The notes: generated from the letters alone by a model not told the origin. A stretch of 53,481 nucleotides of DNA from an uncultured Bacteroidaceae bacterium (GCA_944321635.1 CALULY010000017.1:1-53481); one strand, 5' to 3'; positions 8,779 to 16,645 are shown, counted from the first letter of the stretch. Translations and numbers: made by a program.

Positions 8779-9369
8779 ATGGAAGACAATGTTGTCGAGC
8801 GTCACCCGCTCCCACCATTCTTGCCACGAGGCGCGAGGTTGCTGATGCTTGGCAGCTTTCCCCCGCCGCGACGCAGGTGGAGCATGGACTTTTTTTATCC
8901 CAATTGGAACAATGACATGTGGAGGATCTGGGGCATCATCGCCTCGGGTGACAAGGAGCATTTTGTCGTCCCCGGCGAAAAACGCTTTGACCAGGCGGGG
9001 ATCGAGGCTTTTTGCAGGGAGCGCGGCATAGCCTTGTACGACACTGCCGAGGAAGTCATCAGGCTGCGCGGCAACGCCTCGGACAATTTCTTGCAAGTCG
9101 TCCGCCCGTCGGACGTGGCCGCATTGCTCGGGAGGTTGCCCGCTTGCCATGCCATAGCCGCCACGGGGCAGAAGTCCGCCGAAGTCCTACAATCACTCAC
9201 CGCTTGTCCTCCTTTGCCCGTCGGAGGATGCGCCGATGTCACGTTTGCCGGGCGGCGGCTGGCATTGTGGAGGATGCCGTCGTCATCACGCGCCTACCCC
9301 ATGAAAGTCGAGGCAAAGGCGGAGACCTATGCGAGGATGTGGGACGAGGTGCTCAAGCGTGGCGGCTGA
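8779..9369 (+). CDS. Uracil-DNA glycosylase superfamily protein
   Basis: The 196-residue protein begins with a strand-loop LLMLGSFPPP (about residues 21-30), corresponding to the first active-site motif of the Mug/TDG and DNA-deoxyinosine glycosylase branch of the superfamily. FYPNWNNDMWRIWG near 39-52 follows, the usual second conserved patch. The C-terminal ALWRMPSSSRAY near residue 165 corresponds to the DNA-intercalating LPSxSPA-type loop. It probably removes uracil, hypoxanthine or mismatched bases from DNA. The exact substrate cannot be told from sequence. It is a stand-alone cytosolic enzyme between the maeB terminator and the convergent Fic gene. Confidence 0.8.
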   Translation: MEDNVVERHPLPPFLPRGARLLMLGSFPPPRRRWSMDFFYPNWNNDMWRIWGIIASGDKEHFVVPGEKRFDQAGIEAFCRERGIALYDTAEEVIRLRGNASDNFLQVVRPSDVAALLGRLPACHAIAATGQKSAEVLQSLTACPPLPVGGCADVTFAGRRLALWRMPSSSRAYPMKVEAKAETYARMWDEVLKRGG

Positions 9370-9433
9370 AACCGGCTCAGGCGGGCGGGCCGTAACGCGA
9401 GGTGAAGTCCGCCAATCGTGCTTGCCGCTGCCG

Positions 9434-10543
9434 TCACTCGTCGTCCCTTAGCCGATAGTTGGTGCTGCGTCCCCCCTTGTCCGCTGGGGCGAGGATGCCT
9501 TTGGCGATGAGGTCTGTTATGTCCCTCAGGGCAGTCGCTTGTGATGTCTTGGTTATTTTGCCCCATTTTGAGGAAGTGAGCTTGCCATTGAAGCCTTCCC
9601 AAAGCAAATTTATGACTTTGACTTGCCTTTCATTCATTGCCACACCTTTGTGCCGTTGCCAGAATGATGCTTTTTGCACGATGCGCCCTATCGTGTCTTC
9701 TGAATGTCGGATGGCGTTGAACATAGTCCGTAAGAACCATTCGAGCCAGTCGGTTATCGTTGTTGTCCCCGTAGTTGTCTTTTCCAATATGTCGTAATAG
9801 GATTTCTTTTCGCGCAGTATCTCTGCCGTAACGCTGTAGAACCTGAGTGGCAGGTCGTCTGCCTTTGCCAGCAACATATCCGTTATGGTTCTTGCCAAGC
9901 GTCCGTTGCCGTCGTCGAATGGGTGTATTGCTACGAACCACAGATGCGCCACGGCGGCTTTCAAGACCGGGTCTATGTCATTTTCACAATTTATCCAGTT
10001 AATGAATGCATCCATCATCCTTGGCACTGAGGCGGCGGGGGGAGCCTCATAGTGGACTTTCTCTTTCCCCATTGCCCCTGAGACGACCTGCATCGGCTCG
10101 TTGCTTGTCCTGTAGTTGCCTACCACGATAGGATACATTCCGCTGCGTCCCGTCGGGAACATGGCTGCGTGCCAGTTGAACAGTCTCTCGTGTGTCAGTG
10201 CCTGTTTGTTGTTTCTGATGGCATCAAGCATTACTTGCACCACCCCTTCGGTGTAATGGTCGCTATGCACCATTCCCATCGTTTCGATTCCGAGATGCCG
10301 TGCAATTGACGACCTCACGCTGTCTGAGTTGAGCATCACGCCTTCTATTTCGTTTGAGCGCAGGACATCTTCAGTCATTGCATTGAGTGATGCTTCGTTT
10401 TGCACTTCAAATCCCAGCCCGCTCATCAGGCCTTGTACCTTGCCCTCAAGGTGTCTGACTCCTGATAGCAGGGTGATGAGGCGCGAATCGTCCCAATTGA
10501 AATCGGGCCATGTGGGATGTTGCCATATATATATTGGTCTCAT
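9434..10543 (-). CDS. Fic-family AMP transferase with self-inhibitory motif (DUF4172 N-terminus)
   Basis: The 369-residue protein has the complete Fic motif HPFDDGNGRLAR at residues 207-218. By family knowledge it transfers AMP to target hydroxyl side chains. A SNEIEG stretch at 63-68 fits the inhibitory helix signature (S/T)xxxE(G/N), whose glutamate blocks productive ATP binding. The first 90 residues resemble the DUF4172 Fic N-terminal domain. The last 80 residues (VKVINLLWEGFNGKLTSSKWGKITK and TALRDITDLIAKGIL) look like a winged helix, suggesting self-regulation or DNA contact. No antitoxin gene is adjacent, consistent with built-in inhibition. The target is unknown. Confidence 0.9.
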   Translation of the reverse strand: MRPIYIWQHPTWPDFNWDDSRLITLLSGVRHLEGKVQGLMSGLGFEVQNEASLNAMTEDVLRSNEIEGVMLNSDSVRSSIARHLGIETMGMVHSDHYTEGVVQVMLDAIRNNKQALTHERLFNWHAAMFPTGRSGMYPIVVGNYRTSNEPMQVVSGAMGKEKVHYEAPPAASVPRMMDAFINWINCENDIDPVLKAAVAHLWFVAIHPFDDGNGRLARTITDMLLAKADDLPLRFYSVTAEILREKKSYYDILEKTTTGTTTITDWLEWFLRTMFNAIRHSEDTIGRIVQKASFWQRHKGVAMNERQVKVINLLWEGFNGKLTSSKWGKITKTSQATALRDITDLIAKGILAPADKGGRSTNYRLRDDE

Positions 10544-10569
10544 CTCTGTCTTCCTTTAGGATGTTTGTA

Positions 10570-10577
10570 CAAATATA
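10570..10577 (-). promoter_or_regulatory. Predicted -7 element of the Fic gene
   Basis: On the minus strand this reads TATATTTG, a match to TAnnTTTG, 27 bp upstream of the Fic start codon. No clear -33 TTTG was found at 19-21 bp spacing. Confidence 0.4.
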
Positions 10578-10603
10578 ACCCAAGTGATGTGATTGTCCCC
10601 CTT

Positions 10604-10628
10604 AATCTCGTCAAAATGTGACGAGATT
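10604..10628. promoter_or_regulatory. Perfect 10-bp inverted repeat upstream of the Fic gene
   Basis: AATCTCGTCA and TGACGAGATT are perfect inverted arms around a 5-base centre. They lie about 26 bp upstream of the predicted -7 element of the Fic gene, near where -33 would be. It could be an operator, possibly for the Fic protein's own winged helix, or a decayed member of the palindrome family. Nothing else is visible in the rest of 10629-10828. Confidence 0.4.
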
Positions 10629-10828
10629 GGCAGACGTAATCACGTCATGCCGCCATTGGTGTCCCGCGCTCTGTTTGGACGATATGTCTGGTGTCGTGCA
10701 TGATTTGCCGGCGTGTGTCGCCGCTGGTGTCCTTTGGGTCGTTTAGTGCCATGGGGTTGCTGTGCGCTTTCCGATGCCCGTATCCATGCCTGCCTTTGTT
10801 CTTATGCGGGACAAATATAGTGGTTGGC

Positions 10829-10863
10829 CAGTCTGTCAGACTGCCTGAAAGTGATTAACTTTG
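10829..10863 (+). promoter_or_regulatory. NDH-2 promoter overlapped by CAGTCTG palindrome
   Basis: TAACTTTG at 10856-10863 fits the -7 box. Twenty bases upstream the -33 position reads TCTG (10832-10835), and this is embedded in a perfect inverted repeat CAGTCTG-t-CAGACTG (10829-10843). A protein bound to the dyad would cover the -33 element. Transcription would begin near 10870, leaving a leader of about 90 bases. Confidence 0.55.
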
Positions 10864-10962
10864 CACCCCCGTCGCGTCAGCCGCTTCCACAAGGCATGGA
10901 AGGGCGGACACGCGGCGGGCAGGATTGGTAGAATCAACAGAAAACGTATAGGAGGACAGTTC

Positions 10963-12327
10963 ATGAGTTTCAACATCGAGCAAAACGGGAAGAAGAGGGT
11001 CGTCATCGTCGGCGGCGGGTTCGGCGGGCTCCAATTGGCTAACAAGCTGCGCGGCTCTGGCCTGCAAGTCGTCTTGATAGACAAAAACAACTACCACCAG
11101 TTCCCCCCGCTCATCTACCAGATAGCCTCGGCGGGCATTGAGCCGAGTGCCATCGCTTTCCCGTTCAGGAAGATGTTCAAGCACCGCCGTGACTTCTACT
11201 ACCGGATGGCGGAGGCGCGGGCCGTATTTCCCGAGCAAAAGATACTGCAAACGTCCATCGGAAAGGTCAAGTACGACTATCTCGTTTTCGCGGCGGGGAC
11301 TACCACAAACTTCTACGGCAACAAGCACATAGAGGAAGAAGCCATACCGATGAAGACCCTCTCCGAGGCGATGGGATTGCGCAATGCCCTGCTCGGCAAC
11401 CTTGAACGCAGTGTCACCTGTGCCACCGAGCAAGAGCGGCGCGAACTGCTTAACATCGTCATCGTCGGCGGTGGCGCGACGGGCATAGAGATTGCCGGGG
11501 CCATTGCCGAGATGCGCCGTTACGTCCTGCCCAAGGACTATCCCGAACTGCACGGGGAGAATCTCAACATACATCTCATCGAGGCATCCGACCGCCTCCT
11601 GTCCGGCATGTCGCAACAATCGTCGTCCAAGGTCAAAGAGTTCCTCGAAGGCATGGGCGTCAACGTGATGCTCGGTTGCCGCGTCACCGACTATGCCGAC
11701 CACCGTGTCATGCTGGCCGACGGGACGAGCATCCCGACCCGCTCGTTCATCTGGGTCAGCGGCGTGCGCGCCAACACTGTCGGCAACTTGCCTGAGGCCT
11801 CCATAGGCCGTGGCGGGCGCATCAAGGTGGATGCATTCAACCGCGTCGAGGGCATGGAAGATGTGTTCTGCATCGGCGACCAATGCATCATGACGGCCGA
11901 CCCCGCCTATCCTGGCGGGCATCCGCAGCTGGCCCAGGTAGCGATACAGCAAGGCAACCTCCTCGCCGCCAATCTCCGCCGTCTGGTGCGGGGCGAAGAG
12001 ATGCAGCCGTTCACCTACCGCAACCTCGGGTCGATGGCCACCGTCGGACGCAACAGGGCTGTCGCCGAATTCGCCTCATTCAAGACCCAAGGATGGTTTG
12101 CCTGGTTGCTTTGGCTCGTCGTGCACCTGCGTTCCATACTCGGAGTGAGGAACAAGATAGCCGTGCTCTTCAGCTGGTTGTGGGATTACATCAGCTACGG
12201 CCATTCAATCCGATTGATAGTTTATGCCCGCAAAGCCAAGGAAGTCATCGACCGCGAGGAGCGCGAAGCCCGTGTACATTGGGGAGAGGACCTAAGGCAG
12301 CAGGAAGGCAGTGGCAACCGCGAGTGA
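10963..12327 (+). CDS. ndh: Type II NADH dehydrogenase (NDH-2)
   Basis: The 454-residue flavoprotein has two Rossmann motifs: VVIVGGGFGG near residues 11-20 for FAD and IVIVGGGATG near 165-175 for NADH. CIGDQ near residue 305 is the second FAD contact. The C-terminal 80 residues include a hydrophobic amphipathic region (WFAWLLWLVVHL and VLFSWLWDYIS) that anchors NDH-2 to the inner face of the cytoplasmic membrane. It oxidises NADH and reduces menaquinone without pumping protons. An open frame extends upstream to 10861, but a good GGAGGA ribosome site precedes ATG 10963, and the predicted promoter lies inside the extension. It converges with the SDR gene. Confidence 0.93.
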   Translation: MSFNIEQNGKKRVVIVGGGFGGLQLANKLRGSGLQVVLIDKNNYHQFPPLIYQIASAGIEPSAIAFPFRKMFKHRRDFYYRMAEARAVFPEQKILQTSIGKVKYDYLVFAAGTTTNFYGNKHIEEEAIPMKTLSEAMGLRNALLGNLERSVTCATEQERRELLNIVIVGGGATGIEIAGAIAEMRRYVLPKDYPELHGENLNIHLIEASDRLLSGMSQQSSSKVKEFLEGMGVNVMLGCRVTDYADHRVMLADGTSIPTRSFIWVSGVRANTVGNLPEASIGRGGRIKVDAFNRVEGMEDVFCIGDQCIMTADPAYPGGHPQLAQVAIQQGNLLAANLRRLVRGEEMQPFTYRNLGSMATVGRNRAVAEFASFKTQGWFAWLLWLVVHLRSILGVRNKIAVLFSWLWDYISYGHSIRLIVYARKAKEVIDREEREARVHWGEDLRQQEGSGNRE

Positions 12328-12360
12328 TGTGCGCCATGTCATGCCGGCGGTCGGGCGCGG

Positions 12361-13089
12361 TCATTTCACATTTATCTTCCACCTCTCCCACAGCGGGCGT
12401 GGAATCAGCCGCCACAGGGCGACGAGGATCGCATATCTCCAATCGATTACCGCCACGCGGCGGCGCGACATGATGGCGTGGTGGATGCTCCGTGCCACGT
12501 CCTTGGCATCCATCTGCATGGGATAGCGTGCCCCGCCGAGCAGCCCCGTCCTGACGAATCCCGGGCGGATGTCCGTCACCGCAATGCGTGCGCCCCGCAT
12601 CGCGGCCTGCTGCTTCAGTGCTGAGAGGTAGGTTGACTGCATCCTTTTCGTCGCCGAGTAGGCCGGGGCCGCCCCGAGACCCTTTGTCCCCGCTATGGAT
12701 GTGATTGCCGCCACGTGGCCGCTTCCCCTCGCCGCGAAGTAGTTGAATGCCGCGCCCGTCATCCTCACAAATCCCACTCCATTCGTCTCCACCGTCCTCA
12801 GCTCGTCGTCAGGCCGCAGTGCCGGATTGTTGTAGCCTATGCCCGAGCTGTGCAGGTAGACATCCATCCCCCCGCACTCGTCCACCAGCTCCATGAGCAG
12901 TGTCGCGGCGTGCTCGTCGGTGACATCTATCTGCCGCGTCAGGACGCGTCCCGGCGCGAGTGCGGCGAGGCGCATGAGAGGTTCGCCCCTGCGTCCCGCC
13001 ACGCCGACTGTCCAGCTGTCGGCGATGAACAGTTTTGCGACCTCCATCCCGATGCCTGAGGTCGCGCCCATGATGATTATCCGTCGCAT
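12361..13089 (-). CDS. Short-chain dehydrogenase/reductase (SDR)
   Basis: The 242-residue protein has the classical SDR layout: IIIMGATSGIG at the N-terminus (TGxxxGxG dinucleotide loop), a conserved serine before the catalytic YSATK (YxxxK), and the PGFVRTGL segment after it. HSSGIGYNNP replaces the usual NNAG turn. It should use NAD(P)H on a carbonyl or alcohol, or act on a sugar or lipid intermediate; the substrate is unknown. ATG 13089 (MRRIII) is preferred over an in-frame ATG 14 codons earlier because the Rossmann strand starts immediately. It converges with the NDH-2 gene, with a 33-bp gap. Confidence 0.88.
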   Translation of the reverse strand: MRRIIIMGATSGIGMEVAKLFIADSWTVGVAGRRGEPLMRLAALAPGRVLTRQIDVTDEHAATLLMELVDECGGMDVYLHSSGIGYNNPALRPDDELRTVETNGVGFVRMTGAAFNYFAARGSGHVAAITSIAGTKGLGAAPAYSATKRMQSTYLSALKQQAAMRGARIAVTDIRPGFVRTGLLGGARYPMQMDAKDVARSIHHAIMSRRRVAVIDWRYAILVALWRLIPRPLWERWKINVK

Positions 13090-13170
13090 ATCGTTCAGTA
13101 TCAGATGTTGTACGCTATATTTAAAATACAATGATTGTAACTAATGTCAATTTCTATTGCCATTGAGTTG

Positions 13171-13195
13171 AAAGTCTTTGCAATGCAAGGACTTT
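13171..13195 (-). terminator. Hairpin at the end of the AT-rich lipoprotein gene
   Basis: AAAGTCCTTGCA and TGCAAAGACTTT pair with one mismatch around a single base and overlap the stop codon of the gene ending at 13194. No long T-run follows, so termination activity is uncertain. Confidence 0.4.
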
Positions 13196-13637
13196 AAAAA
13201 TCTATTGTATAGCTTGTATATAAGACAGATTTATTCTCCCTTTGTTCTCCTTTTACTACAAAAGGCTCTTGGTTACGGCTAACAGATAGTCTTATATAGT
13301 ATTCAACATTGTTTCTAATACCTCCGCTGGTCGCTTCAGACATTAAAGAGACATTAGTCCCTTTTTTTATTGGTCCGAAAGTTCCTTCCCAGCTATCTTC
13401 GGAAGTAGTGAAATGTACTTTTCCCTTTTCTGAAACATAAGTTATTGTTTTAGAAGTGGTCTGACCACTATATCCCAAAGGCATATAAACTTCATACCGT
13501 ACATAATATCTTGCGTCAGATTGTTCTGTTTTGTTTTGTGAATTGCCGTTGATTATGTCTTCTTCATCATCTTTTGAACAACTAAAGAATGCAAATGAAA
13601 TGATGAGGATAAGCATTGGGATTTTAAAATGTTTCAT
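13194..13637 (-). CDS. Surface-type lipoprotein of unknown function, AT-rich
   Basis: The 147-residue product starts with a lipoprotein signal peptide (MKHFKIPMLILIISFAFFSC). After the cysteine comes SKDDEED, a lysine-acidic cluster of the kind that directs Bacteroidota lipoproteins to the cell surface. The mature part is beta-rich, with alternating hydrophobic residues and aromatic strands, about 120 residues, and no motif I recognise. The gene is far richer in A and T than its neighbours, which points to recent acquisition. The ATG at 13637 gives a proper signal peptide; an upstream in-frame ATG would add 17 residues that fit poorly. It probably has its own promoter at 13709-13716. Confidence 0.7.
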   Translation of the reverse strand: MKHFKIPMLILIISFAFFSCSKDDEEDIINGNSQNKTEQSDARYYVRYEVYMPLGYSGQTTSKTITYVSEKGKVHFTTSEDSWEGTFGPIKKGTNVSLMSEATSGGIRNNVEYYIRLSVSRNQEPFVVKGEQRENKSVLYTSYTIDF

Positions 13638-13708
13638 GACAATTGAATTTATTATTAGAAACTTTGTTGCCATAAATATACTATCCATTGGAGCAGTATG
13701 ACGAAGAA

Positions 13709-13716
13709 CAAATATA
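13709..13716 (-). promoter_or_regulatory. Predicted -7 element of the AT-rich lipoprotein gene
   Basis: Minus-strand TATATTTG matches TAnnTTTG. A TTG lies 24 bp further upstream, a looser spacing than usual. The region between also contains GTCTGA and GTCTGAC copies. Confidence 0.35.
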
Positions 13717-13767
13717 GTGATGTCTGATATAATGTTATGTCAAGTCTGACAAAAAATTGTATTGCCT

Positions 13768-13794
13768 GGCAGACAAGGTGATTTATTGTCTGCC
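13768..13794. repeat. Perfect 9-bp inverted repeat
   Basis: GGCAGACAA and TTGTCTGCC are perfect arms around a 9-base loop, between the lipoprotein promoter and the hflX end. It could be a terminator for hflX transcripts (minus strand) or a repeat remnant. No T-run settles the direction. Confidence 0.35.
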
Positions 13795-13942
13795 GTCATT
13801 GATTTTGTCCCCATTCACATTTGCGGGAATGCCTGTGAGTAGCAGCAGAGGGTGCAATGTGCATCCATGCCACATGCCGTGCACCCCACGTACGGCACGG
13901 TCTTCAGGCGTATATACGCAGCACGTCTCCGCTTTCCCCCGC

Positions 13943-15199
13943 TCACTCTGCCGCCGTGTCGTCGATGGTGTAGAGGAAATCGTTGTACGGGTATTTCTGC
14001 ACGTGCAACTCTTTGACCTTGAGGTAGAGTGTTTGCTTGAGTTCCTCGATGTTGGCGCGTTGCTTGGCTGAGATGAAGATGCAGTCGTCGTCGAGCTTTG
14101 CCATCCATGTCGCCTTGAGCTCGTCGAGCGGGATGTTTTCCCTTGTGCGCGGGGTTAGGTCGTCGTCATCCTTTTTGACGTAGTTGTAGGCGTCGATCTT
14201 GTTGAAGACGATGAGTGCCGGCTTGCCTCCCGCGCCTATGTCGGCGAGCGTCTTCTCGACCACGCTTATCTGCTCCTCAAAGTCCGGGTGGCTGATGTCC
14301 ACGACGTGCAGCAGCAGGTCGGCTTCGCGCACCTCGTCGAGGGTGGATTTGAATGATTCGACGAGTGCGGTTGGGAGTTTGCGGATGAAGCCCACGGTGT
14401 CCGAGAGGAGGAACGGGAGGTTGTCGATGATGACCTTCCTGACTGTCGTGTCGAGGGTGGCAAACAGTTTGTTTTCGGCGAAGACCTCGCTCTTGGCGAG
14501 CAGGTTCATCAGGGTCGATTTGCCGACATTGGTGTAGCCGACCAAGGCGACACGGATGAGGCGGCCGCGTGACTTGCGCTGTGTGTTCTTCTGCCTCTCG
14601 ATGTCGGCAAGGCGGCTCTTGAGCAGTGACATGCGGTTGAGGATGATGCGCCTGTCCATCTCAAGCTGGGTTTCCCCTGGGCCGCGCAGCCCGACGGAGC
14701 CCCCTTTGCCGCTGCCACTGCCTCCTCCTTGGCGTTCAAGGTGTGTCCAGAGGCGTGTGAGGCGGGGGAGCATATATTTGTATTGCGCCAACTCGACCTG
14801 TGTCTTGGCGTTGGCGGTCTGGGCGCGCATGGCAAAGATGTCGAGGATGAGTGACGTGCGGTCGAGGATCTTTATCTTTAGCTCGGCCTCTATGTTCCTG
14901 ATTTGTTTGGCAGAGAGCTCGTCGTCAAAGATTGCCATGCCGACCTCCCTCTCTTCCTCGGCTTCCGCCTCGATGTAGGCCCTGAGCTCCTGCAACTTGC
15001 CTTTGCCGACGTAGGTGGTCGAGAGCGGCGCGTCGAGGCGTTGGACGAACCGCTTGACGACTACCGCCCCGGCGGTGTGGGCAAGGAACTCCAGTTCGTC
15101 GAGGTACTCATTCGTCTTCATTTCGTCCTGTTCCCGTGTGATGAGGCCTACGAGGACAGCGGTCTCGGCTTGCGCCTCGGAGATTACAAATTCTTTCAT
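13943..15199 (-). CDS. hflX: Ribosome-associated GTPase HflX
   Basis: The 418-residue protein has the HflX N-terminal domain (TTYVGKGKLQEL near 60-71, the conserved ATP/ribosome-binding region), then the signature GPGETQLEMDRR near 180. The GTPase motifs follow: G1 GYTNVGKST near 217, G3 DTVGFI near 263 and G4 NKID near 330. HflX splits stalled or heat-damaged ribosomes and acts in the cytosol. The gene is the second of a minus-strand pair with the glycosyltransferase, which ends 38 bp upstream of the start, so the two are probably co-transcribed. Confidence 0.95.
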   Translation of the reverse strand: MKEFVISEAQAETAVLVGLITREQDEMKTNEYLDELEFLAHTAGAVVVKRFVQRLDAPLSTTYVGKGKLQELRAYIEAEAEEEREVGMAIFDDELSAKQIRNIEAELKIKILDRTSLILDIFAMRAQTANAKTQVELAQYKYMLPRLTRLWTHLERQGGGSGSGKGGSVGLRGPGETQLEMDRRIILNRMSLLKSRLADIERQKNTQRKSRGRLIRVALVGYTNVGKSTLMNLLAKSEVFAENKLFATLDTTVRKVIIDNLPFLLSDTVGFIRKLPTALVESFKSTLDEVREADLLLHVVDISHPDFEEQISVVEKTLADIGAGGKPALIVFNKIDAYNYVKKDDDDLTPRTRENIPLDELKATWMAKLDDDCIFISAKQRANIEELKQTLYLKVKELHVQKYPYNDFLYTIDDTAAE

Positions 15200-15237
15200 T
15201 ATCGTCGTTTCTTTTCTTTCCTATTTAAAATATGGTG

Positions 15238-16137
15238 TCACCTCGCACCGCCCTGCCCCCTGCCACGCATGATGGAGCAGAGGTAGCCGAGCTTGTAGAA
15301 TGCGAACAGCCGCAGTGACGGGTCGTCACCCGTCAGGTTTGCTTCCACCCGCCGCCTCGAAATCTCGAAGAGCCGCGCCCCCAGCCCGTCGAGCCGCAGG
15401 CGGCGGATTGCGGTGTAGTAGCGCAAGAGGCGCACCTGCGACCGCATCAACCCTATGTGCTGCGAGACGGCTCTCACCGCGCGGCGCACCTTGTCGAGGT
15501 AGGCCTCACTGCCGTCCCGGCTGAGATGCCAGACCGGATTGTCGATGTGGCGGACGGGAATGGCGGCCTCCTTGAGCATGAGCCCGAAGTAGGCGTCCTC
15601 GTAGCCGAAGTGTATCGTCTCGTCAAACCGCACCTTGTCGAAAACGCTCCTGTGGGCGCAGAAGTTGACACCCTTGAAGCTGGCATACGGCCTGCGCCGC
15701 CGCCGCTCCAACGGTTCGGACTCGACGCGGATGCCGTACTTGTAGCGGATGGGGCATACCTCAAATTCCGCCAAAGGCTTGTAGGCGAATCCCCCGCACA
15801 CCACTCCTCCCGGCAGCAGGGCAGCTGCATAGCCAGCCAGGAACGCCGTGCCGCACGGCATGGCATCAGAGTCGAGGAACAGCAGGTAGTCCCCCCTTGC
15901 CTCCTCGGCCAGGCGATTGCGCAGCCGGGCAGGGCCCATGTTGGTCTCGGATCTGACATACCGGCAACCAGGTGCGGCGCACGCCGCGCTGTTGGCCGCC
16001 ATGGCAGTCGTGTCGGTGGAACAATCGTCGGCGACAATCACCTCGCACTCCACATCCACCGCTTGCATCTGCTGCCTCAGTTCGGCAACCAAGGCCGAGC
16101 AATCGTCGTTGTAGGTAGGGATAAGGATTGAAATCAT
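15238..16137 (-). CDS. Family 2 glycosyltransferase
   Basis: The 299-residue protein begins MISILIPTYNDD, the GT-A nucleotide-sugar fold start. VIVADDCSTDTT, the metal-binding LFLDSDAMP (DxD-like) near residue 98, and FGYEDAYFG near 185 follow, typical of GT2 enzymes. It should transfer a sugar from a nucleotide donor to a cell-surface glycan or lipid acceptor; donor and acceptor are unknown. There are no membrane helices. ATG 16137 is chosen because the fold begins exactly there; upstream frame extensions lack protein character. It lies directly before hflX. An array of 22-bp phased units begins about 90 bp upstream of its predicted promoter. Confidence 0.88.
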   Translation of the reverse strand: MISILIPTYNDDCSALVAELRQQMQAVDVECEVIVADDCSTDTTAMAANSAACAAPGCRYVRSETNMGPARLRNRLAEEARGDYLLFLDSDAMPCGTAFLAGYAAALLPGGVVCGGFAYKPLAEFEVCPIRYKYGIRVESEPLERRRRRPYASFKGVNFCAHRSVFDKVRFDETIHFGYEDAYFGLMLKEAAIPVRHIDNPVWHLSRDGSEAYLDKVRRAVRAVSQHIGLMRSQVRLLRYYTAIRRLRLDGLGARLFEISRRRVEANLTGDDPSLRLFAFYKLGYLCSIMRGRGQGGAR

Positions 16138-16155
16138 CGTCGCGTGCTTTGCCGG

Positions 16156-16163
16156 CAAATGTA
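16156..16163 (-). promoter_or_regulatory. Predicted -7 element of the glycosyltransferase-hflX unit
   Basis: Minus-strand TACATTTG matches TAnnTTTG, 19 bp upstream of the start codon. No clear -33 TTTG was found. Array B starts 87 bp further upstream. Confidence 0.35.
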
Positions 16164-16250
16164 GTACAAAATGGGGACAATGCCGACATCCCGCCCCACT
16201 TTGCAGGCCATCGCAGACCGGCGTGGAATCGCCGCGTCGAGGATGAAAAA

Positions 16251-16338
16251 ACATCCTGCCCAACCGGCAAAAACATAGAATGGTAATCGCGGAAACATAC
16301 AATGATTTCATCCGTTGGGTCGTATGTTTTTTGCCGCA
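16251..16338. repeat. 22-bp phased CATnnnATG array B
   Basis: Units start at 16251, 16273, 16295 and 16317, exactly 22 bp apart. The middle two hold CATAGAATG and CATACAATG. The last holds TCGTATG plus TTTTTT at the same offset. The first keeps only the CAT. A small hairpin GGATG-aaaaaa-CATCC sits at the left edge (16241-16256). The array lies between the glycosyltransferase and the tRNA-Lys terminator. Confidence 0.7.
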
Positions 16339-16384
16339 TCGTGCCGCCGCGCCGATAACTCATCTCATGTACATCGATAAAACA

Positions 16385-16414
16385 ATAGCGGGCAACCGTG
16401 TGGCTACCCGCTAT
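16385..16414 (-). terminator. Terminator of tRNA-Lys
   Basis: On the minus strand ATAGCGGG pairs with CCCGCTAT, with an inner AGCC/GGTT extension, and TGTTTTATC follows. It lies 43 bp beyond the tRNA-Lys 3' end. Confidence 0.75.
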
Positions 16415-16457
16415 CTTCGATGATCATTCAAATATTCCCTCTTACAGGGCTTATTCG

Positions 16458-16530
16458 TACACCCTCAGGGACTCGAACCCTGGACCCACTGATTAAGAGT
16501 CAGTTGCTCTACCAACTGAGCTAAGGATGC
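16458..16530 (-). tRNA. tRNA-Lys (anticodon CUU)
   Basis: The minus strand folds as a complete tRNA. The acceptor stem GCATCCT pairs with AGGGTGT (two G-U pairs). The D arm has TTAGCTCAGTTGGTAGAGC. The anticodon stem ACTGA/TCAGT holds loop CTCTTAA, giving CUU at 34-36. The T arm is CAGGG-TTCGAGT-CCCTG. The discriminator is A and CCA is not encoded. Confidence 0.97.
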
Positions 16531-16553
16531 GTGGTGCTTTTTGAAAAGCGTTG

Positions 16554-16584
16554 CAAAGGTATGCCTTTTCGGTTAATTGGCAAA
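16554..16584 (-). promoter_or_regulatory. tRNA-Lys promoter
   Basis: On the minus strand TTTG (16581-16584) is followed after 19 bp by TACCTTTG (16554-16561), an excellent Bacteroidota promoter. It lies about 24 bp before the tRNA 5' end. Confidence 0.8.
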
Positions 16585-16645
16585 TAATATTGGATGTTTT
16601 TTTGATATGTCGTCCGTTTGGCATCGTTGCTAAGGAAGTTTTTCC

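Noticed and set aside
10855..11952. Long minus-strand frame opposite NDH-2
   Set aside because: The product has no recognisable motif and mirrors the NDH-2 codons. NDH-2 is complete on the plus strand.
12361..12473. A plus-strand gene overlapping the end of NDH-2 (11883-12473)
   Set aside because: It is antisense or out of frame to NDH-2 and the SDR gene, rich in arginine and proline, and has no motif. It is a high-GC shadow frame.
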